A DNA stretch of 64,000 nucleotides. Source: Ectobacillus sp042610425 (GTDB lineage Bacteria > Bacillota > Bacilli > Bacillales > Bacillaceae_G). Both the position numbers and the translations under genes were made by a program. The stretch is from NCBI RefSeq assembly GCF_042610425.1, contig NZ_JBGJZM010000001.1, forward strand, positions 496,001-560,000, given 5' to 3'. Below are positions 16,365-25,553 of the stretch, piece by piece. The notes below the pieces were generated by a model that did not search any database, had not been told where the DNA came from, and saw nothing but the letters and a program-made list of their open reading frames with translations. Every line of letters begins with the position of its first letter. The stretch's first letter is position 1.

Positions 16365-17285
16365 TTATCGATGCAATGTATATTGATCTTGTTTTGTAAT
16401 GGAAGCTATATGGTCGTATTCTTCCTTTGTTAGCGGCATCGCCTCTGCAACGCGTATATTCTCACTGAGCTGCTCTAGTGAACTTGCACCTGGAATAACA
16501 GAGGCAACTACTGGGGTTGAAAGACAGTATTGTATAGCAGTTTCTGCCAATGAACGTGTATTGCCCTGTTTAACAAGAGCAATTGTATGTTCTAGTTCTT
16601 CATACGAATAGGATAAATAGCCTTTATCCATCGCACGCTTCAATTTATGATCATTGTGATCAGTTAGCAACCCTTTTGCAACGGGACCACGAGCAATGAT
16701 GCTTACATGGTTCTCGTTAAGAAGTGAAAATAGTTCTTCAGGACGACGATTCAACAGATTATACTCCATCATTACGCTTACAATATGAGAATATTTCAAA
16801 TATTCTCGAATGACATTCGGACGAATGGAAGAAATCCCGTAGTAGCGAATGACACCGTCTTTTTGCAACTGTTCGAAGGCTTCTATAGTTTCCTCAATTG
16901 GATCTTCAATCGTTCCTCCATGTAATTGGTATAAATCGATATAATCCGTTCCAAGACGGCGTAAACTTTCCTTCACTTCTTCCATAATGTATGCTTTTGA
17001 TGGATCCCAGTTCCATCCGTTCTTCTCCTTCGTAAAGCGGTTTCCAACTTTTGTAGCAACAATTACTTGCTCCCTTACTCTTCCTCGCAAGGCTTTTCCT
17101 ACAAATTCTTCATTTAAACCGTAGTCATATAAATCCGCAGTATCTAAATAGTTAATTCCTGCGTCGATAGCAGAGCGAAGCATGGATATGGCTTCCTTCT
17201 CATTTGTACCGAGAGACATACAACCAAGGCCAATATTACTTACGAATAAGTCGGACGAGCCAATTTGACGCTTTCTCATCTTCAT
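16365..17285 (-). CDS. yqkF: Aldo/keto reductase (YqkF-like)
   Basis: A 306-residue (beta/alpha)8 NADPH-dependent oxidoreductase. The catalytic tetrad is visible: Asp and Tyr in LDTADLYDYGLNEEFVG (about residues 47-60), Lys in VIVATKVGN, and His in LYQLHGG. The C-terminal coenzyme motif is VASVIPGASSLEQL. The physiological carbonyl substrate is unknown. The ATG at 17285 follows AAGGGAGG. Convergent with yqkE and divergent from nudF, as in B. subtilis. Confidence 0.93.
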   Translation of the reverse strand: MKMRKRQIGSSDLFVSNIGLGCMSLGTNEKEAISMLRSAIDAGINYLDTADLYDYGLNEEFVGKALRGRVREQVIVATKVGNRFTKEKNGWNWDPSKAYIMEEVKESLRRLGTDYIDLYQLHGGTIEDPIEETIEAFEQLQKDGVIRYYGISSIRPNVIREYLKYSHIVSVMMEYNLLNRRPEELFSLLNENHVSIIARGPVAKGLLTDHNDHKLKRAMDKGYLSYSYEELEHTIALVKQGNTRSLAETAIQYCLSTPVVASVIPGASSLEQLSENIRVAEAMPLTKEEYDHIASITKQDQYTLHR

Positions 17286-17415
17286 TCCTCCCTTATTCTA
17301 TTGTAAGGAAAGCTATGCTTTAAGACAAATAGTTCAGCATATAGTCAAACTCCTTTTTAGAATATGGTAAACTGATTACGTGTGCCATAGGAATTCGGAT
17401 AAGGAGATGAATCGA

Positions 17416-17955
17416 TTGAATGATTTTGAAGAACGTACGATTACTACTACTCCAATCTTCTCTGGTAGAGTGATTCATGTACAAGTAGATGATGTTGAAT
17501 TGCCAAATGGGAATACGAGTAAACGAGAACTTGTTAAGCATCCTGGTGCAATCGCTATTATTGCTGTTACGAATGAAGGTAAGATTGTATTAGTCGATCA
17601 ATACCGGAAGGCGTTAGAAAAGATGCTCGTTGAAATTCCTGCAGGTAAGTTAGAAAAAGGTGAACGACCTATTGATTGTGCAATGAGGGAGCTTGACGAA
17701 GAAACTGGCTATACTTGTAAGGAAATGCGGTTTATCACTTCTTTTTATACCTCTCCCGGATTTTCAGATGAAATCGTATATTTGTTTGAAGCAATTCAAC
17801 TGGAAAAAAAGGAAGTAAAAGCGAGCTTGGATGAAGATGAATTTGTAGAGTTGCTGGAAGTTACACTCGAAGAAGCGCTAGAACTAATGAAGGAAAAACG
17901 TATACATGATAGCAAGACGATTATGGCCCTTCAATATCTACAATTAAAAAAATAA
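17416..17955 (+). CDS. nudF: ADP-ribose pyrophosphatase
   Basis: NudF hydrolyses ADP-ribose to AMP and ribose 5-phosphate. The full Nudix box is present: GKLEKGERPIDCAMRELDEE followed by TGY, with metal-binding Glu residues. The preceding AIIAVTNEGKIVLVDQYR is the usual first strand of the fold, and SPGFSDEIVYLFEA matches ADP-ribose-type enzymes. TTG 17416 (179 residues) sits nine bases after AAGGAG; an in-frame ATG at 17407 touches that site and is less likely. The position beside spoIIM and fur is conserved in Bacillus. Confidence 0.93.
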   Translation: MNDFEERTITTTPIFSGRVIHVQVDDVELPNGNTSKRELVKHPGAIAIIAVTNEGKIVLVDQYRKALEKMLVEIPAGKLEKGERPIDCAMRELDEETGYTCKEMRFITSFYTSPGFSDEIVYLFEAIQLEKKEVKASLDEDEFVELLEVTLEEALELMKEKRIHDSKTIMALQYLQLKK

Positions 17956-17982
17956 AAGAATAGGTATTGTACCTATTCTTTT
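17954..17982. terminator. Bidirectional terminator between nudF and the GNAT gene
   Basis: AAAAGAATAGGTA and TACCTATTCTTTT form a perfect 13-bp stem with a 3-base loop, flanked by A and T runs. Confidence 0.9.
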
Positions 17983-18533
17983 ATTTTTGCATAGATACAT
18001 GTATTGCGAAGTTCATCACTACCCAATGCTTTACAATTTTTATGTAGTATACCTTCTAGTATAAAACCTGTATGTTCTGCTAACTTCTTTGCTTTTTCAT
18101 TTGTTGCATCACATCGAATTTCAAGACGATTACATTGTAGTTTTTCAAAAGCAAATGTAATTACACCAGTAAGTGCCTCGGTCATATAGCCTTTATGAGT
18201 TGCGCTACTGGCAAGCCAGAAGGATACTTCGAATATCCGAATGTCCCAGTCTACTGGATAAAGAGTGATACTGCCAATAAAAGTGCTATCCTCCTTGACA
18301 TATAAATGAAATCGAAGCTGCTTTCGCAATAAAAATTTAGCGTGGGCTTCTCTCACTTCCACTTCGGCTTGGTCCTCAGACTGAATGGTAGTACCATACG
18401 TTATCCACAAATCAATATCTTCTTTTGATTGTTGATATACCTCATACAATTCAGTTCCGTCTCCAGGAAATGGTTTTCGAATTTGTAGTCGTTTCGTTTG
18501 AAACATAGTTGGAAAATCAAGTAATAATGGATT
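17973..18533 (-). CDS. GNAT family N-acetyltransferase (RimJ/RimL type)
   Basis: This 186-residue protein follows the RimJ/RimL pattern: FQTKRLQIRKPFPGDGTELY at the start, FIGSITLYP as a central strand, ATHKGYMTEALTGVITFAFE as the acetyl-CoA pyrophosphate loop and helix, then RLEIRCDATNEKAKKLAEHT and GFILEGILHKN. It is likely to acetylate an N-terminal alpha-amino group or a small amine; the substrate is not predictable. The start is placed at GTG 18533 because AAGGAGGG lies directly before it. An in-frame upstream ATG (18557) precedes that ribosome binding site. Confidence 0.88.
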   Translation of the reverse strand, partial: NPLLLDFPTMFQTKRLQIRKPFPGDGTELYEVYQQSKEDIDLWITYGTTIQSEDQAEVEVREAHAKFLLRKQLRFHLYVKEDSTFIGSITLYPVDWDIRIFEVSFWLASSATHKGYMTEALTGVITFAFEKLQCNRLEIRCDATNEKAKKLAEHTGFILEGILHKNCKALGSDELRNTCIYAKIKE

Positions 18534-18658
18534 CACATCTATCCCTCCTTTATACATAGTGTATCAAACAAAAAAACTGAAATCCATTCGTTGTATAACT
18601 CATAATCTACCATTTCTCTCATACAATGTAGCAAAGAAGAAAGAAAGGGGCTTATACG

Positions 18659-19297
18659 GTGCGAAAATCATGGAAGGACCGAGCTGCTATTCATATTCAG
18701 GAGCACTCCTCACTTTATATATTTGTCTGTATATTGTTAATCATGGGAGTTATTTTTGGTGCGATTCTCGTAAATAGCTTACAAGAGAGTCAAAAACAAG
18801 ATTTGTATTACTATCTTAGTAAATTTTTTGGACAAGTATCAGAAGGTAAATTTGCAAGTACCGGAGAGATGTTTCAAGAAAGTTATCTATCCCACCTAAA
18901 ATATATTGGATTTATTTGGTTGCTAGGTATTTCAATGATTGGTTTACCAATTCTTTTTATCCTTTTATTTTTAAAGGGGGTCGTTGTTGGATTTACTGTC
19001 GGATTTTTAGTAAATCAGCTAGGCTGGAATGGGATTTTGTTATCATTTGCAGCTGTCTTTCCGCAAAATCTAATTATCATTCCTGCTTGTATAGTCATGA
19101 CTGTCGTATCTGTCAGCTTCTCATTGCAAATGATTCGGCACCAATTCGTTCGGAGAATACGTGGGCCGGTTCTTTCCTTTTTTATACGATATACAGTTTT
19201 TTTTATTATTATGGGAGTAGTCCTCCTGCTTGCTTCTGCAATAGAGGCATATATTTCCCCGACGCTTATGAAAACATTCATGACTGCTATTAAATAG
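18659..19297 (+). CDS. spoIIM: Stage II sporulation protein M
   Basis: SpoIIM is an integral membrane scaffold of the SpoIIDMP complex that remodels septal peptidoglycan and drives engulfment of the forespore. The 212-residue protein has a basic cytoplasmic N-terminus, five or six hydrophobic segments and the family blocks LGISMIGLPILFILLFLKG and LSFAAVFPQNLIIIPA. GTG 18659 follows AAAGGGG. Its place directly before fur matches B. subtilis. Mother-cell (sigma-E) expression is known for the family; I did not identify the promoter. Confidence 0.95.
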   Translation: MRKSWKDRAAIHIQEHSSLYIFVCILLIMGVIFGAILVNSLQESQKQDLYYYLSKFFGQVSEGKFASTGEMFQESYLSHLKYIGFIWLLGISMIGLPILFILLFLKGVVVGFTVGFLVNQLGWNGILLSFAAVFPQNLIIIPACIVMTVVSVSFSLQMIRHQFVRRIRGPVLSFFIRYTVFFIIMGVVLLLASAIEAYISPTLMKTFMTAIK

Positions 19298-19312
19298 AAA
19301 TAATTATTATAT
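19298..19312. promoter_or_regulatory. Weak Fur-box-like palindrome upstream of fur
   Basis: AAATAATTATTATAT matches the 7-1-7 Fur consensus at 11 of 15 positions, missing only the outer bases. It lies about 35 bases before the -35 of fur and could serve autoregulation. The region is very AT-rich, so chance is a serious alternative. Confidence 0.25.
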
Positions 19313-19347
19313 AATATATAGAATTATTTTATCTTAACTATTTTCTT

Positions 19348-19375
19348 TTGACACTCTCTTTACTTTTGATATAAT
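19348..19375 (+). promoter_or_regulatory. fur promoter
   Basis: Perfect TTGACA (19348) and perfect TATAAT (19370) with a 16-base spacer, 35 bases before the fur start. A strong vegetative promoter. Confidence 0.8.
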
Positions 19376-19409
19376 GGTGTAAGAGTGGCGAGGGAGGGAA
19401 AAGTACCGA

Positions 19410-19862
19410 ATGGAAGAAAGAATTGATCGTATTAAGAAACAATTGCATGCAGCAAGCTATAAACTTACACCACAAAGAGAAGCTACTGTACGTGTACTGC
19501 TAGAAAATGAAGAAGACCACCTTAGCGCGGAAGATGTTTACCTCCTTGTAAAAGAAAAGTCGCCCGAGATCGGACTTGCAACCGTTTATCGTACGTTAGA
19601 ATTGTTAACGGAACTAAAGATTGTCGATAAAATTAATTTCGGTGACGGTGTTTCGCGTTATGATTTACGAAAAGAGGGGGCCTCTCGTTTTCATCATCAC
19701 CTCATATGTACATCGTGCGGTATGGTAGAGGAAATTCAAGAGGATTTATTAAGAGATGTAGAAATCAAAGTGGAGCAAAAATGGAATTTTAAAGTGAAGG
19801 ATCATCGACTCACTTTTTATGGGATTTGTGATACATGTAGGAAAAAACAAAGCGATAAATAA
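19410..19862 (+). CDS. fur: Ferric uptake regulator
   Basis: Fur represses iron uptake genes when loaded with Fe(II). The 150-residue protein has the winged helix (YKLTPQREATVRVLLEN, then IGLATVYRTLELLTELKIV), the metal-sensing FHHHLICTSCGMVEEI with the HHH cluster and first structural-zinc Cys pair, and the second pair CDTC near the C-terminus. ATG 19410 follows GAGGGAGGG. It is monocistronic between spoIIM and yqzK. PerR and Zur share this fold, but the spoIIM-fur-yqzK-xerD order supports Fur. Confidence 0.96.
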   Translation: MEERIDRIKKQLHAASYKLTPQREATVRVLLENEEDHLSAEDVYLLVKEKSPEIGLATVYRTLELLTELKIVDKINFGDGVSRYDLRKEGASRFHHHLICTSCGMVEEIQEDLLRDVEIKVEQKWNFKVKDHRLTFYGICDTCRKKQSDK

Positions 19863-19891
19863 CCTTTTCCTTTTCTGGAAGAGGTTTTTTT
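19861..19891 (+). terminator. Intrinsic terminator after fur
   Basis: AACCTTTTCC and GGAAGAGGTT pair with one G-U around six bases, followed by a T-run. Confidence 0.75.
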
Positions 19892-19960
19892 ATTCGATAA
19901 CGTATAAAGCAGGGTAAGCCTGGCATATGTTGTAATAACAAAGCATATGGAGGGGCAAAC

Positions 19961-20188
19961 ATGCGAAATGGATTTATATTCATGGTTCATATAATCAAAG
20001 TTTTTCTGCTATTTACAAGTTGTACGCTTCTTTTTTATTTTGCTATAGTATGGATTAATGAAGAATATCAAAATTATCATCGATTCGAAAAGCCAAAGGG
20101 AGAATCGGTTGAAGAAGTATCACTAGACGGATCGGTTGCTAGTACTTGGATGAATCGATTAATTTTTTTCTATGAAAATGGGGAGTAG
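19961..20188 (+). CDS. yqzK: DUF4227 family protein (YqzK-like)
   Basis: A 75-residue protein with one N-terminal membrane helix (IKVFLLFTSCTLLFYFAIVW) and a charged tail containing RFEKPKGESVEEV. This is the DUF4227/YqzK pattern, and the gene lies between fur and xerD exactly as in B. subtilis. Function unknown. ATG 19961 follows ATGGAGGGG. Only six bases separate it from xerD, so they are co-transcribed. Confidence 0.85.
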   Translation: MRNGFIFMVHIIKVFLLFTSCTLLFYFAIVWINEEYQNYHRFEKPKGESVEEVSLDGSVASTWMNRLIFFYENGE

Positions 20189-20194
20189 AGAAAA

Positions 20195-21082
20195 TTGGAT
20201 GAACATCTAAAGGATTTTATACATTATATGCGGATTGAAAAAGGACTAGCAGGTAATACTATCACGTCTTATGAACGTGATTTGAAAAGTTATTTGCAAT
20301 ATATAGATAAAGTCGAGAGAATCCATATTACTGTTGTGACCCGCATACATATTATACATTTCTTACATCTATTAAAAGATCAAAATAAATCTGCAAAAAC
20401 AATTGCACGTCATATTGCTTCGATTCGTTCCTTTCATCAATTTTTGTTACGTGAGCGTGTGGCAGAAAGTGATCCTTCTGTGCACATTGAAACACCAAAA
20501 CTGGAACGTAAATTACCAAATGTGCTATCCATAGAAGAGGTGGAAGCGCTACTTGAAGTGAAAGATAGGTCTGCCTATGGACTTAGAAATAAGGCGATGC
20601 TTGAATTGTTATATGCAACAGGTTTACGTGTTTCGGAATTAATTAACTTAAATCTATCGGACGTTCATTTGACGATGGGATTCGTACGATGTCTTGGTAA
20701 GGGAAATAAAGAACGAATCATTCCGCTTGGGGGGATGGCTACCGAGGCAATCACGATTTATATCGAGCGGGGACGAAATGAGTTAGCTAGTAATAAAAAA
20801 TCCACAGATGCACTCTTCTTAAATCATCATGGAGAGCGGCTGTCACGCCAAGGGTGTTGGAAAATTTTAAAGAAGCTTGCGAAAGAGGCAAGTATCCAGA
20901 AGGATTTAACGCCGCATACTCTTCGGCACTCTTTTGCGACTCATTTATTAGAAAATGGTGCTGACTTACGAGCAGTTCAGGAAATGCTTGGCCATGCAGA
21001 TATTTCGACAACACAAATTTATACGCATGTTTCAAAGGTACGATTAAAAGATGTATATAAACAGTTTCATCCGAGGGCATAA
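20195..21082 (+). CDS. xerD: Tyrosine recombinase XerD
   Basis: XerD with XerC resolves chromosome dimers at dif. The N-terminal SAM-like domain (FIHYMRIEKGLAGNTITSY) is followed by the catalytic domain with all expected residues: Arg in ATGLRVSELINLN, Lys in GKGNKERIIPLG, HTLRHSFATHLLENG (His-X-X-Arg), GHADISTTQIY with the second His and nucleophilic Tyr. TTG 20195 (295 residues) follows GGGGAGTAGAG. It shares a transcript with yqzK. Position next to fur separates it from phage integrases. Confidence 0.96.
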   Translation: MDEHLKDFIHYMRIEKGLAGNTITSYERDLKSYLQYIDKVERIHITVVTRIHIIHFLHLLKDQNKSAKTIARHIASIRSFHQFLLRERVAESDPSVHIETPKLERKLPNVLSIEEVEALLEVKDRSAYGLRNKAMLELLYATGLRVSELINLNLSDVHLTMGFVRCLGKGNKERIIPLGGMATEAITIYIERGRNELASNKKSTDALFLNHHGERLSRQGCWKILKKLAKEASIQKDLTPHTLRHSFATHLLENGADLRAVQEMLGHADISTTQIYTHVSKVRLKDVYKQFHPRA

Positions 21083-21231
21083 TGATGTTTATAGCGGGAA
21101 AGCATAGTTGTTCTTGCCTACTTCACAAAAACTTCACATTTCCTTCTTATATTGTTTTCAATCTATCAACCTTGTGAATATGGACAAACTCTTTTTTGTT
21201 CTTCTATACTAAATTAGAGGAGGAGTGAACG

Positions 21232-21954
21232 ATGAAAAAGGTAATAGCAGTACTATGCATTTCACTCATTGCGCTAGTTGCATGTAATTCGCAAGGACAG
21301 AACAATACCCAAAAGGATTTCGTGCCCAAAGAAGTAAAGGTGGAAGTAAAAACAAACCCTGAAACATTAAAATCGAATGAAAAAATAGAACTGCAAGCAA
21401 TTGTCACGCAGGACGGAAAAGCGGTCGACGATGCGCAAGATGTAAAATTTGAAACATGGAAAGACGCGGATCAAAATCACACGATGACAGTAGCCCAGCA
21501 TAAACAAAATGGAATCTATGTAGCAGAAATCACCTTTGCAGAGGATGGGGTCTATCATATTATCGCCCATACCAATGCTAGAGATATGCATGTAATGCCT
21601 GAAGTAAAGGTTATAGTAGGAAATGCAGCAGTTACAAAGGATACCAGTAATGATGAACATGATCATAGTGACTTGTCTATTCGTCTCATGGCAGATTCTT
21701 TACAAGCTAATGCAACATCAAAAATGATGGCGCATGTGGAACAAAATGGTTCTGTATTAACAGGAGCAACTGTCGAATTTGAAATGTGGAAAGATGGAAA
21801 TGAAAAGCATGAGTTTGTTCCGGCAAAGGAAGGAATGCAGGGGGAATATAATGCTAGTCCAGTATTTAAAGAAGCAGGAAGTTATCATGTAAAGGTGCAT
21901 GTTGAAAAGGATCAACTCCATGATCATATGGAACAGTTTGTTGAAGTAAAATAA
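21232..21954 (+). CDS. Lipoprotein with two tandem YtkA/FixH-like domains
   Basis: The signal peptide ends in the lipobox LVAC (Cys at about residue 18). Two homologous beta domains follow: one at about residues 38-120 containing KFETWKDADQNHTM, the other at about 140-240 containing EFEMWKDGNEKHEFV, each ending in a GxYHxxVHV/HIIAH strand. This is the YtkA-like/FixH pattern. The domains are His-rich, which would suit metal handling outside the membrane, but no role is proven. RBS GAGGAGTG. It is monocistronic between xerD and deoB, where B. subtilis has no such gene. Confidence 0.8.
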   Translation: MKKVIAVLCISLIALVACNSQGQNNTQKDFVPKEVKVEVKTNPETLKSNEKIELQAIVTQDGKAVDDAQDVKFETWKDADQNHTMTVAQHKQNGIYVAEITFAEDGVYHIIAHTNARDMHVMPEVKVIVGNAAVTKDTSNDEHDHSDLSIRLMADSLQANATSKMMAHVEQNGSVLTGATVEFEMWKDGNEKHEFVPAKEGMQGEYNASPVFKEAGSYHVKVHVEKDQLHDHMEQFVEVK

Positions 21955-21964
21955 AGCTAAAATA

Positions 21965-22004
21965 AAGCTGATTACATTTCTTTGGATGTAATCAGCTTGT
22001 TTAT
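21965..22004 (+). terminator. Intrinsic terminator after lipoprotein gene
   Basis: AAGCTGATTACAT and ATGTAATCAGCTT form a perfect 13-bp stem with an 8-base loop, followed by GTTTATTTT. Confidence 0.85.
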
Positions 22005-22225
22005 TTTAGGTAAATAAACATTTTGGTCAAGTATCAAGTAGTGTTTCCAATAAGGAAAAACAGCTATAAGGGGTGATAGGAATCCCGGTTAATGTAGCTT
22101 AAATCCTGTTTGAAGTCCAGATTTATATGAGATATACTAAAGAAAAATACATAGTACTGATATCAAAGTCTGACATCTGACATAAAAAGACTCTATATTC
22201 ATGGTAGTAATTAGGAGGAATTGGA

Positions 22226-23404
22226 TTGAATAAGTATAAACGGATTTTTTTAATTGTGATGGATTCTGTAGGGATTGGGGAAGCACCAGATTCTCAATCT
22301 TTTGGTGATGAAGGCGCAGATACACTCGGGCATATTGCAGAGCATATGAACGGATTATATATGCCAAACATGGCGAAATTAGGACTTGGAAATATTCGAG
22401 AGATAAAGGGAATTGAAAAAAGCGAACGGCCTAAGGCTTATTTTACAAAGATGCAAGAACAATCAGTTGGCAAGGATACGATGACAGGGCATTGGGAAAT
22501 CATGGGTCTTTATATTGATACCCCTTTCCGCGTTTTTCCGAAAGGGTTTCCAAAAGAACTTCTAGATGAACTTGAAAAACGGACAGGGCGTAAAATTATT
22601 GCAAATAAGCCGGCCTCTGGTACTGCTATTCTTGATGAGCTTGGGGAAGAACATATGAAAACTGGTGCTCTTATCGTTTATACATCAGCAGATAGTGTAT
22701 TGCAAATCGCTGCGCATGAAGATATCGTACCAATCGATGAACTGTATTCCATTTGTAAGATTGCACGTGAGTTAACATTGGATGAAAAGTATATGGTTGG
22801 ACGCGTGATTGCACGTCCGTTCATTGGAACACCTGGAAACTTTATACGAACTGCAAACCGTCATGACTATGCATTAAAGCCATTTGGTCGTACCGTGATG
22901 AACGAATTACAAGATGGCGGATACGATGTAATTTCAATTGGAAAAATTTCAGATATTTATGACGGAGAGGGTGTTACAAAGTCTCTTCGAACGAAATCGA
23001 ATATGGATGGTATGGATAAGTTAATGGAAACCCTGCATATGGATTTCAAAGGTCTTAGCTTTTTAAATTTAGTAGATTTTGATGCCCTTTACGGTCATAG
23101 ACGAAATCCACAAGGGTACGGAGAAGCGCTGCAGGAGTACGATGAACGTCTTTCTGAGGTGCTAGACACACTTAAGGATGACGATTTACTCATTATTACC
23201 GCAGATCACGGCAATGATCCGGTTCATGCAGGAACCGACCATACACGGGAATACGTTCCTTTACTTGTGTATAGTCCCTCTATGAAAGAAGGTAAGGAAC
23301 TACCGCTTCGAGAAACATTTTCGGATATTGGGGCTACGGTTGCAGAAAACTTTCATGTAACTATGCCGGAGTACGGGAAAAGCTTTTTAAAACAAATACA
23401 ATAA
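22226..23404 (+). CDS. deoB: Phosphopentomutase
   Basis: DeoB (Drm) interconverts ribose/deoxyribose 1- and 5-phosphates, feeding nucleoside sugars into glycolysis. The 392-residue protein is an alkaline-phosphatase-superfamily member: VMDSVGIGEAPD at the N-terminus holds a metal Asp, GKDTMTGHWE carries the phosphorylated Thr, and ITADHGNDP with HTREYVPLLVY holds the other metal ligands. TTG 22226 has a perfect AGGAGG. It is first gene of the deoB-punA-pdp operon. Confidence 0.97.
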   Translation: MNKYKRIFLIVMDSVGIGEAPDSQSFGDEGADTLGHIAEHMNGLYMPNMAKLGLGNIREIKGIEKSERPKAYFTKMQEQSVGKDTMTGHWEIMGLYIDTPFRVFPKGFPKELLDELEKRTGRKIIANKPASGTAILDELGEEHMKTGALIVYTSADSVLQIAAHEDIVPIDELYSICKIARELTLDEKYMVGRVIARPFIGTPGNFIRTANRHDYALKPFGRTVMNELQDGGYDVISIGKISDIYDGEGVTKSLRTKSNMDGMDKLMETLHMDFKGLSFLNLVDFDALYGHRRNPQGYGEALQEYDERLSEVLDTLKDDDLLIITADHGNDPVHAGTDHTREYVPLLVYSPSMKEGKELPLRETFSDIGATVAENFHVTMPEYGKSFLKQIQ

Positions 23405-23419
23405 CAGGAGATGAATACC

Positions 23420-24235
23420 ATGAATTACGAATCGATTGATAAAGCAGCTGAATATTTACAAGAGAAGTTTCCATCTATTCCGAAGATAGGGTTGATTCTT
23501 GGTTCTGGACTTGGTGTGTTAGCTGATGAAATCGAAAATCCTGTTAAGGTTAGCTATAAGAATATTCCTGGGTTTCCGAATACAACAGTAGCAGGCCATG
23601 CAGGACAGCTTGTATTCGGTTCCTTAAAGGGTGTTCATGTTGTTGCTATGCAAGGCCGTTTTCATTACTATGAGGGCTATGATATGGAACTTGTAACCTT
23701 GCCTGTTCGCGTAATGAAAGCGATAGGTGTGGAACTATTACTCGTGACAAATGCAGCGGGAGGAGTTAATACTTCCTTTTCACCAGGAGATTTAATGATC
23801 ATTCGTGATCATATTAATTTTATGGGTACGAACCCGCTAATAGGTCCAAATGATTCGTACATGGGTGTTCGTTTTCCTGATATGTCACAACCGTATGCAA
23901 ATGACCTAAGAAATATTGCTAAGGATGCTGCGCGTCGCTTGCAAATATCAATACAAGAAGGAGTTTATGTAGCAGTAACTGGGCCATCTTATGAAACGCC
24001 AGCTGAAATTCATATGTTCCGTACGTTAGGGGCAGACGCCGTAGGAATGTCCACTGTACCTGAAGTGATTGTTGCTAGACATAGCGGGATGAAAGTACTC
24101 GGCATTTCTTGTATTACGAATATGGCTGCAGGGATTTTAAATCAACCACTCCATCACGATGAAGTAATTGCAACGACGGAACGTGTAAAAGCAAATTTTC
24201 TATCTCTTGTGAAAGAAATTGTGAGAACACTTTAG
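23420..24235 (+). CDS. punA: Purine-nucleoside phosphorylase
   Basis: The enzyme cleaves purine nucleosides with phosphate to the free base and (deoxy)ribose 1-phosphate, the substrate of DeoB. It is the trimeric PNP type (B. subtilis PupG): GLILGSGLGVLADEIE, VAMQGRFHYYEGY phosphate motif, NAAGGVNTSF, GPSYETPAEI and the catalytic Asn in CITNMAAGI. ATG 23420 (271 residues) is preferred because AGGAG precedes it by nine bases; an in-frame ATG at 23411 abuts the site. 15 bases separate it from deoB. Confidence 0.96.
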   Translation: MNYESIDKAAEYLQEKFPSIPKIGLILGSGLGVLADEIENPVKVSYKNIPGFPNTTVAGHAGQLVFGSLKGVHVVAMQGRFHYYEGYDMELVTLPVRVMKAIGVELLLVTNAAGGVNTSFSPGDLMIIRDHINFMGTNPLIGPNDSYMGVRFPDMSQPYANDLRNIAKDAARRLQISIQEGVYVAVTGPSYETPAEIHMFRTLGADAVGMSTVPEVIVARHSGMKVLGISCITNMAAGILNQPLHHDEVIATTERVKANFLSLVKEIVRTL

Positions 24236-24248
24236 GAGTGATGAATGG

Positions 24249-25553
24249 ATGAGAATGGTCGATTTAATTGCAAAAAAGCGAGATGGACATGAATTATCTG
24301 CAGAGGAAATTAATTTTATTATTGAAGGCTATACAAAGGGTGACATTCCTGACTATCAAATGAGTGCATTTGCGATGGCTATTTACTTTCAAGATATGAA
24401 CGACCGAGAACGAGCAGATTTAACGATGGCAATGGTAAATAGCGGAGATTACATAGATTTATCGAAAGTAGAAGGTATAAAAGTAGATAAGCATTCAACG
24501 GGCGGTGTAGGCGATACCACGACTCTTGTCCTAGGGCCTCTTGTTGCAGCTATTGGTGTACCTGTTGCGAAAATGTCGGGCCGCGGGTTAGGTCATACCG
24601 GCGGTACGATTGATAAACTCGAATCTATTCGTGGTTTTCACGTTGAAATTGCGAATGAGGAATTTATTCGACTCGTCAATACAAATAAAATAGCCATAAT
24701 TGGACAGAGTGGAAATTTAACACCTGCAGATAAAAAGTTGTATGCGTTGCGAGATGTTACTGCAACCGTTAACTCAATTCCTCTAATTGCAAGCTCCATT
24801 ATGAGTAAAAAAATAGCAGCAGGTGCTGATGCGATTGTCCTTGATGTAAAAACGGGTGCAGGTGCATTTATGAAAACAGAAGAAGATGCTAGAGCACTTG
24901 CCCATGCTATGGTACAAATCGGAAATAGTGTTGGTCGTAAGACAATGGCAGTGATTTCGAATATGAGTCAGCCACTTGGATTTGCCATAGGAAATGCACT
25001 AGAAGTGAAGGAAGCAATTGAAACGTTACAAGGGAAAGGACCAAAGGATTTAGAAGAACTTTGTTTAACATTGGGTAGTCAAATGGTTCTTTTAGCACGA
25101 AAAGCAGACTCGTTAGAACAGGCACGCGCTATGCTAGTAGAAGTCATCCATAATGGAAAAGCGCTAGCAACATTTAAACGTTTTTTATCGGCACAGGGCG
25201 GAGATGCCTCTGTGGTTGATAACCCTTCTAAGCTTCCCCAGGCAACATATATTGTAGAGGTTCCGGCAAAGGAAGAGGGGTATGTGTCTGAAATAATTGC
25301 TGATGAAATAGGGACAGCAGCGATGCTTTTAGGTGCAGGACGTGCGACGAAGGAATCCAGAATCGATTTAGCTGTTGGGCTTGTGCTTCGTAAAAAGGTT
25401 GGAGATTTTGTAAAAAAAGGAGATTCGCTCGTAACGCTATTTGCTAATAATGAAAATACGAACGAAGTAGTTGAAAAAATATATGCTAGTATAAAGCTTT
25501 CGAAAATAGCCATTCAACCGCAAACGCTTATTTATGATGTGATTACGGAATAA
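24249..25553 (+). CDS. pdp: Pyrimidine-nucleoside phosphorylase
   Basis: Pdp phosphorolyses uridine, thymidine and deoxyuridine, completing the salvage operon. The 434-residue protein carries the family signature KMSGRGLGHTGGTIDKLES together with KHSTGGVGDTTTL (phosphate loop) and VKTGAGAFMKT. The C-terminal domain ends LIYDVITE. ATG 24249 follows AGGAGTG. It starts 13 bases after punA. Length and motifs exclude the related anthranilate phosphoribosyltransferase. Confidence 0.97.
   Translation: MRMVDLIAKKRDGHELSAEEINFIIEGYTKGDIPDYQMSAFAMAIYFQDMNDRERADLTMAMVNSGDYIDLSKVEGIKVDKHSTGGVGDTTTLVLGPLVAAIGVPVAKMSGRGLGHTGGTIDKLESIRGFHVEIANEEFIRLVNTNKIAIIGQSGNLTPADKKLYALRDVTATVNSIPLIASSIMSKKIAAGADAIVLDVKTGAGAFMKTEEDARALAHAMVQIGNSVGRKTMAVISNMSQPLGFAIGNALEVKEAIETLQGKGPKDLEELCLTLGSQMVLLARKADSLEQARAMLVEVIHNGKALATFKRFLSAQGGDASVVDNPSKLPQATYIVEVPAKEEGYVSEIIADEIGTAAMLLGAGRATKESRIDLAVGLVLRKKVGDFVKKGDSLVTLFANNENTNEVVEKIYASIKLSKIAIQPQTLIYDVITE

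Noticed and set aside
18559..18777. 72-codon rightward frame overlapping spoIIM start
   Set aside because: Overlaps spoIIM in another frame, lacks a ribosome binding site and has no protein-like pattern.
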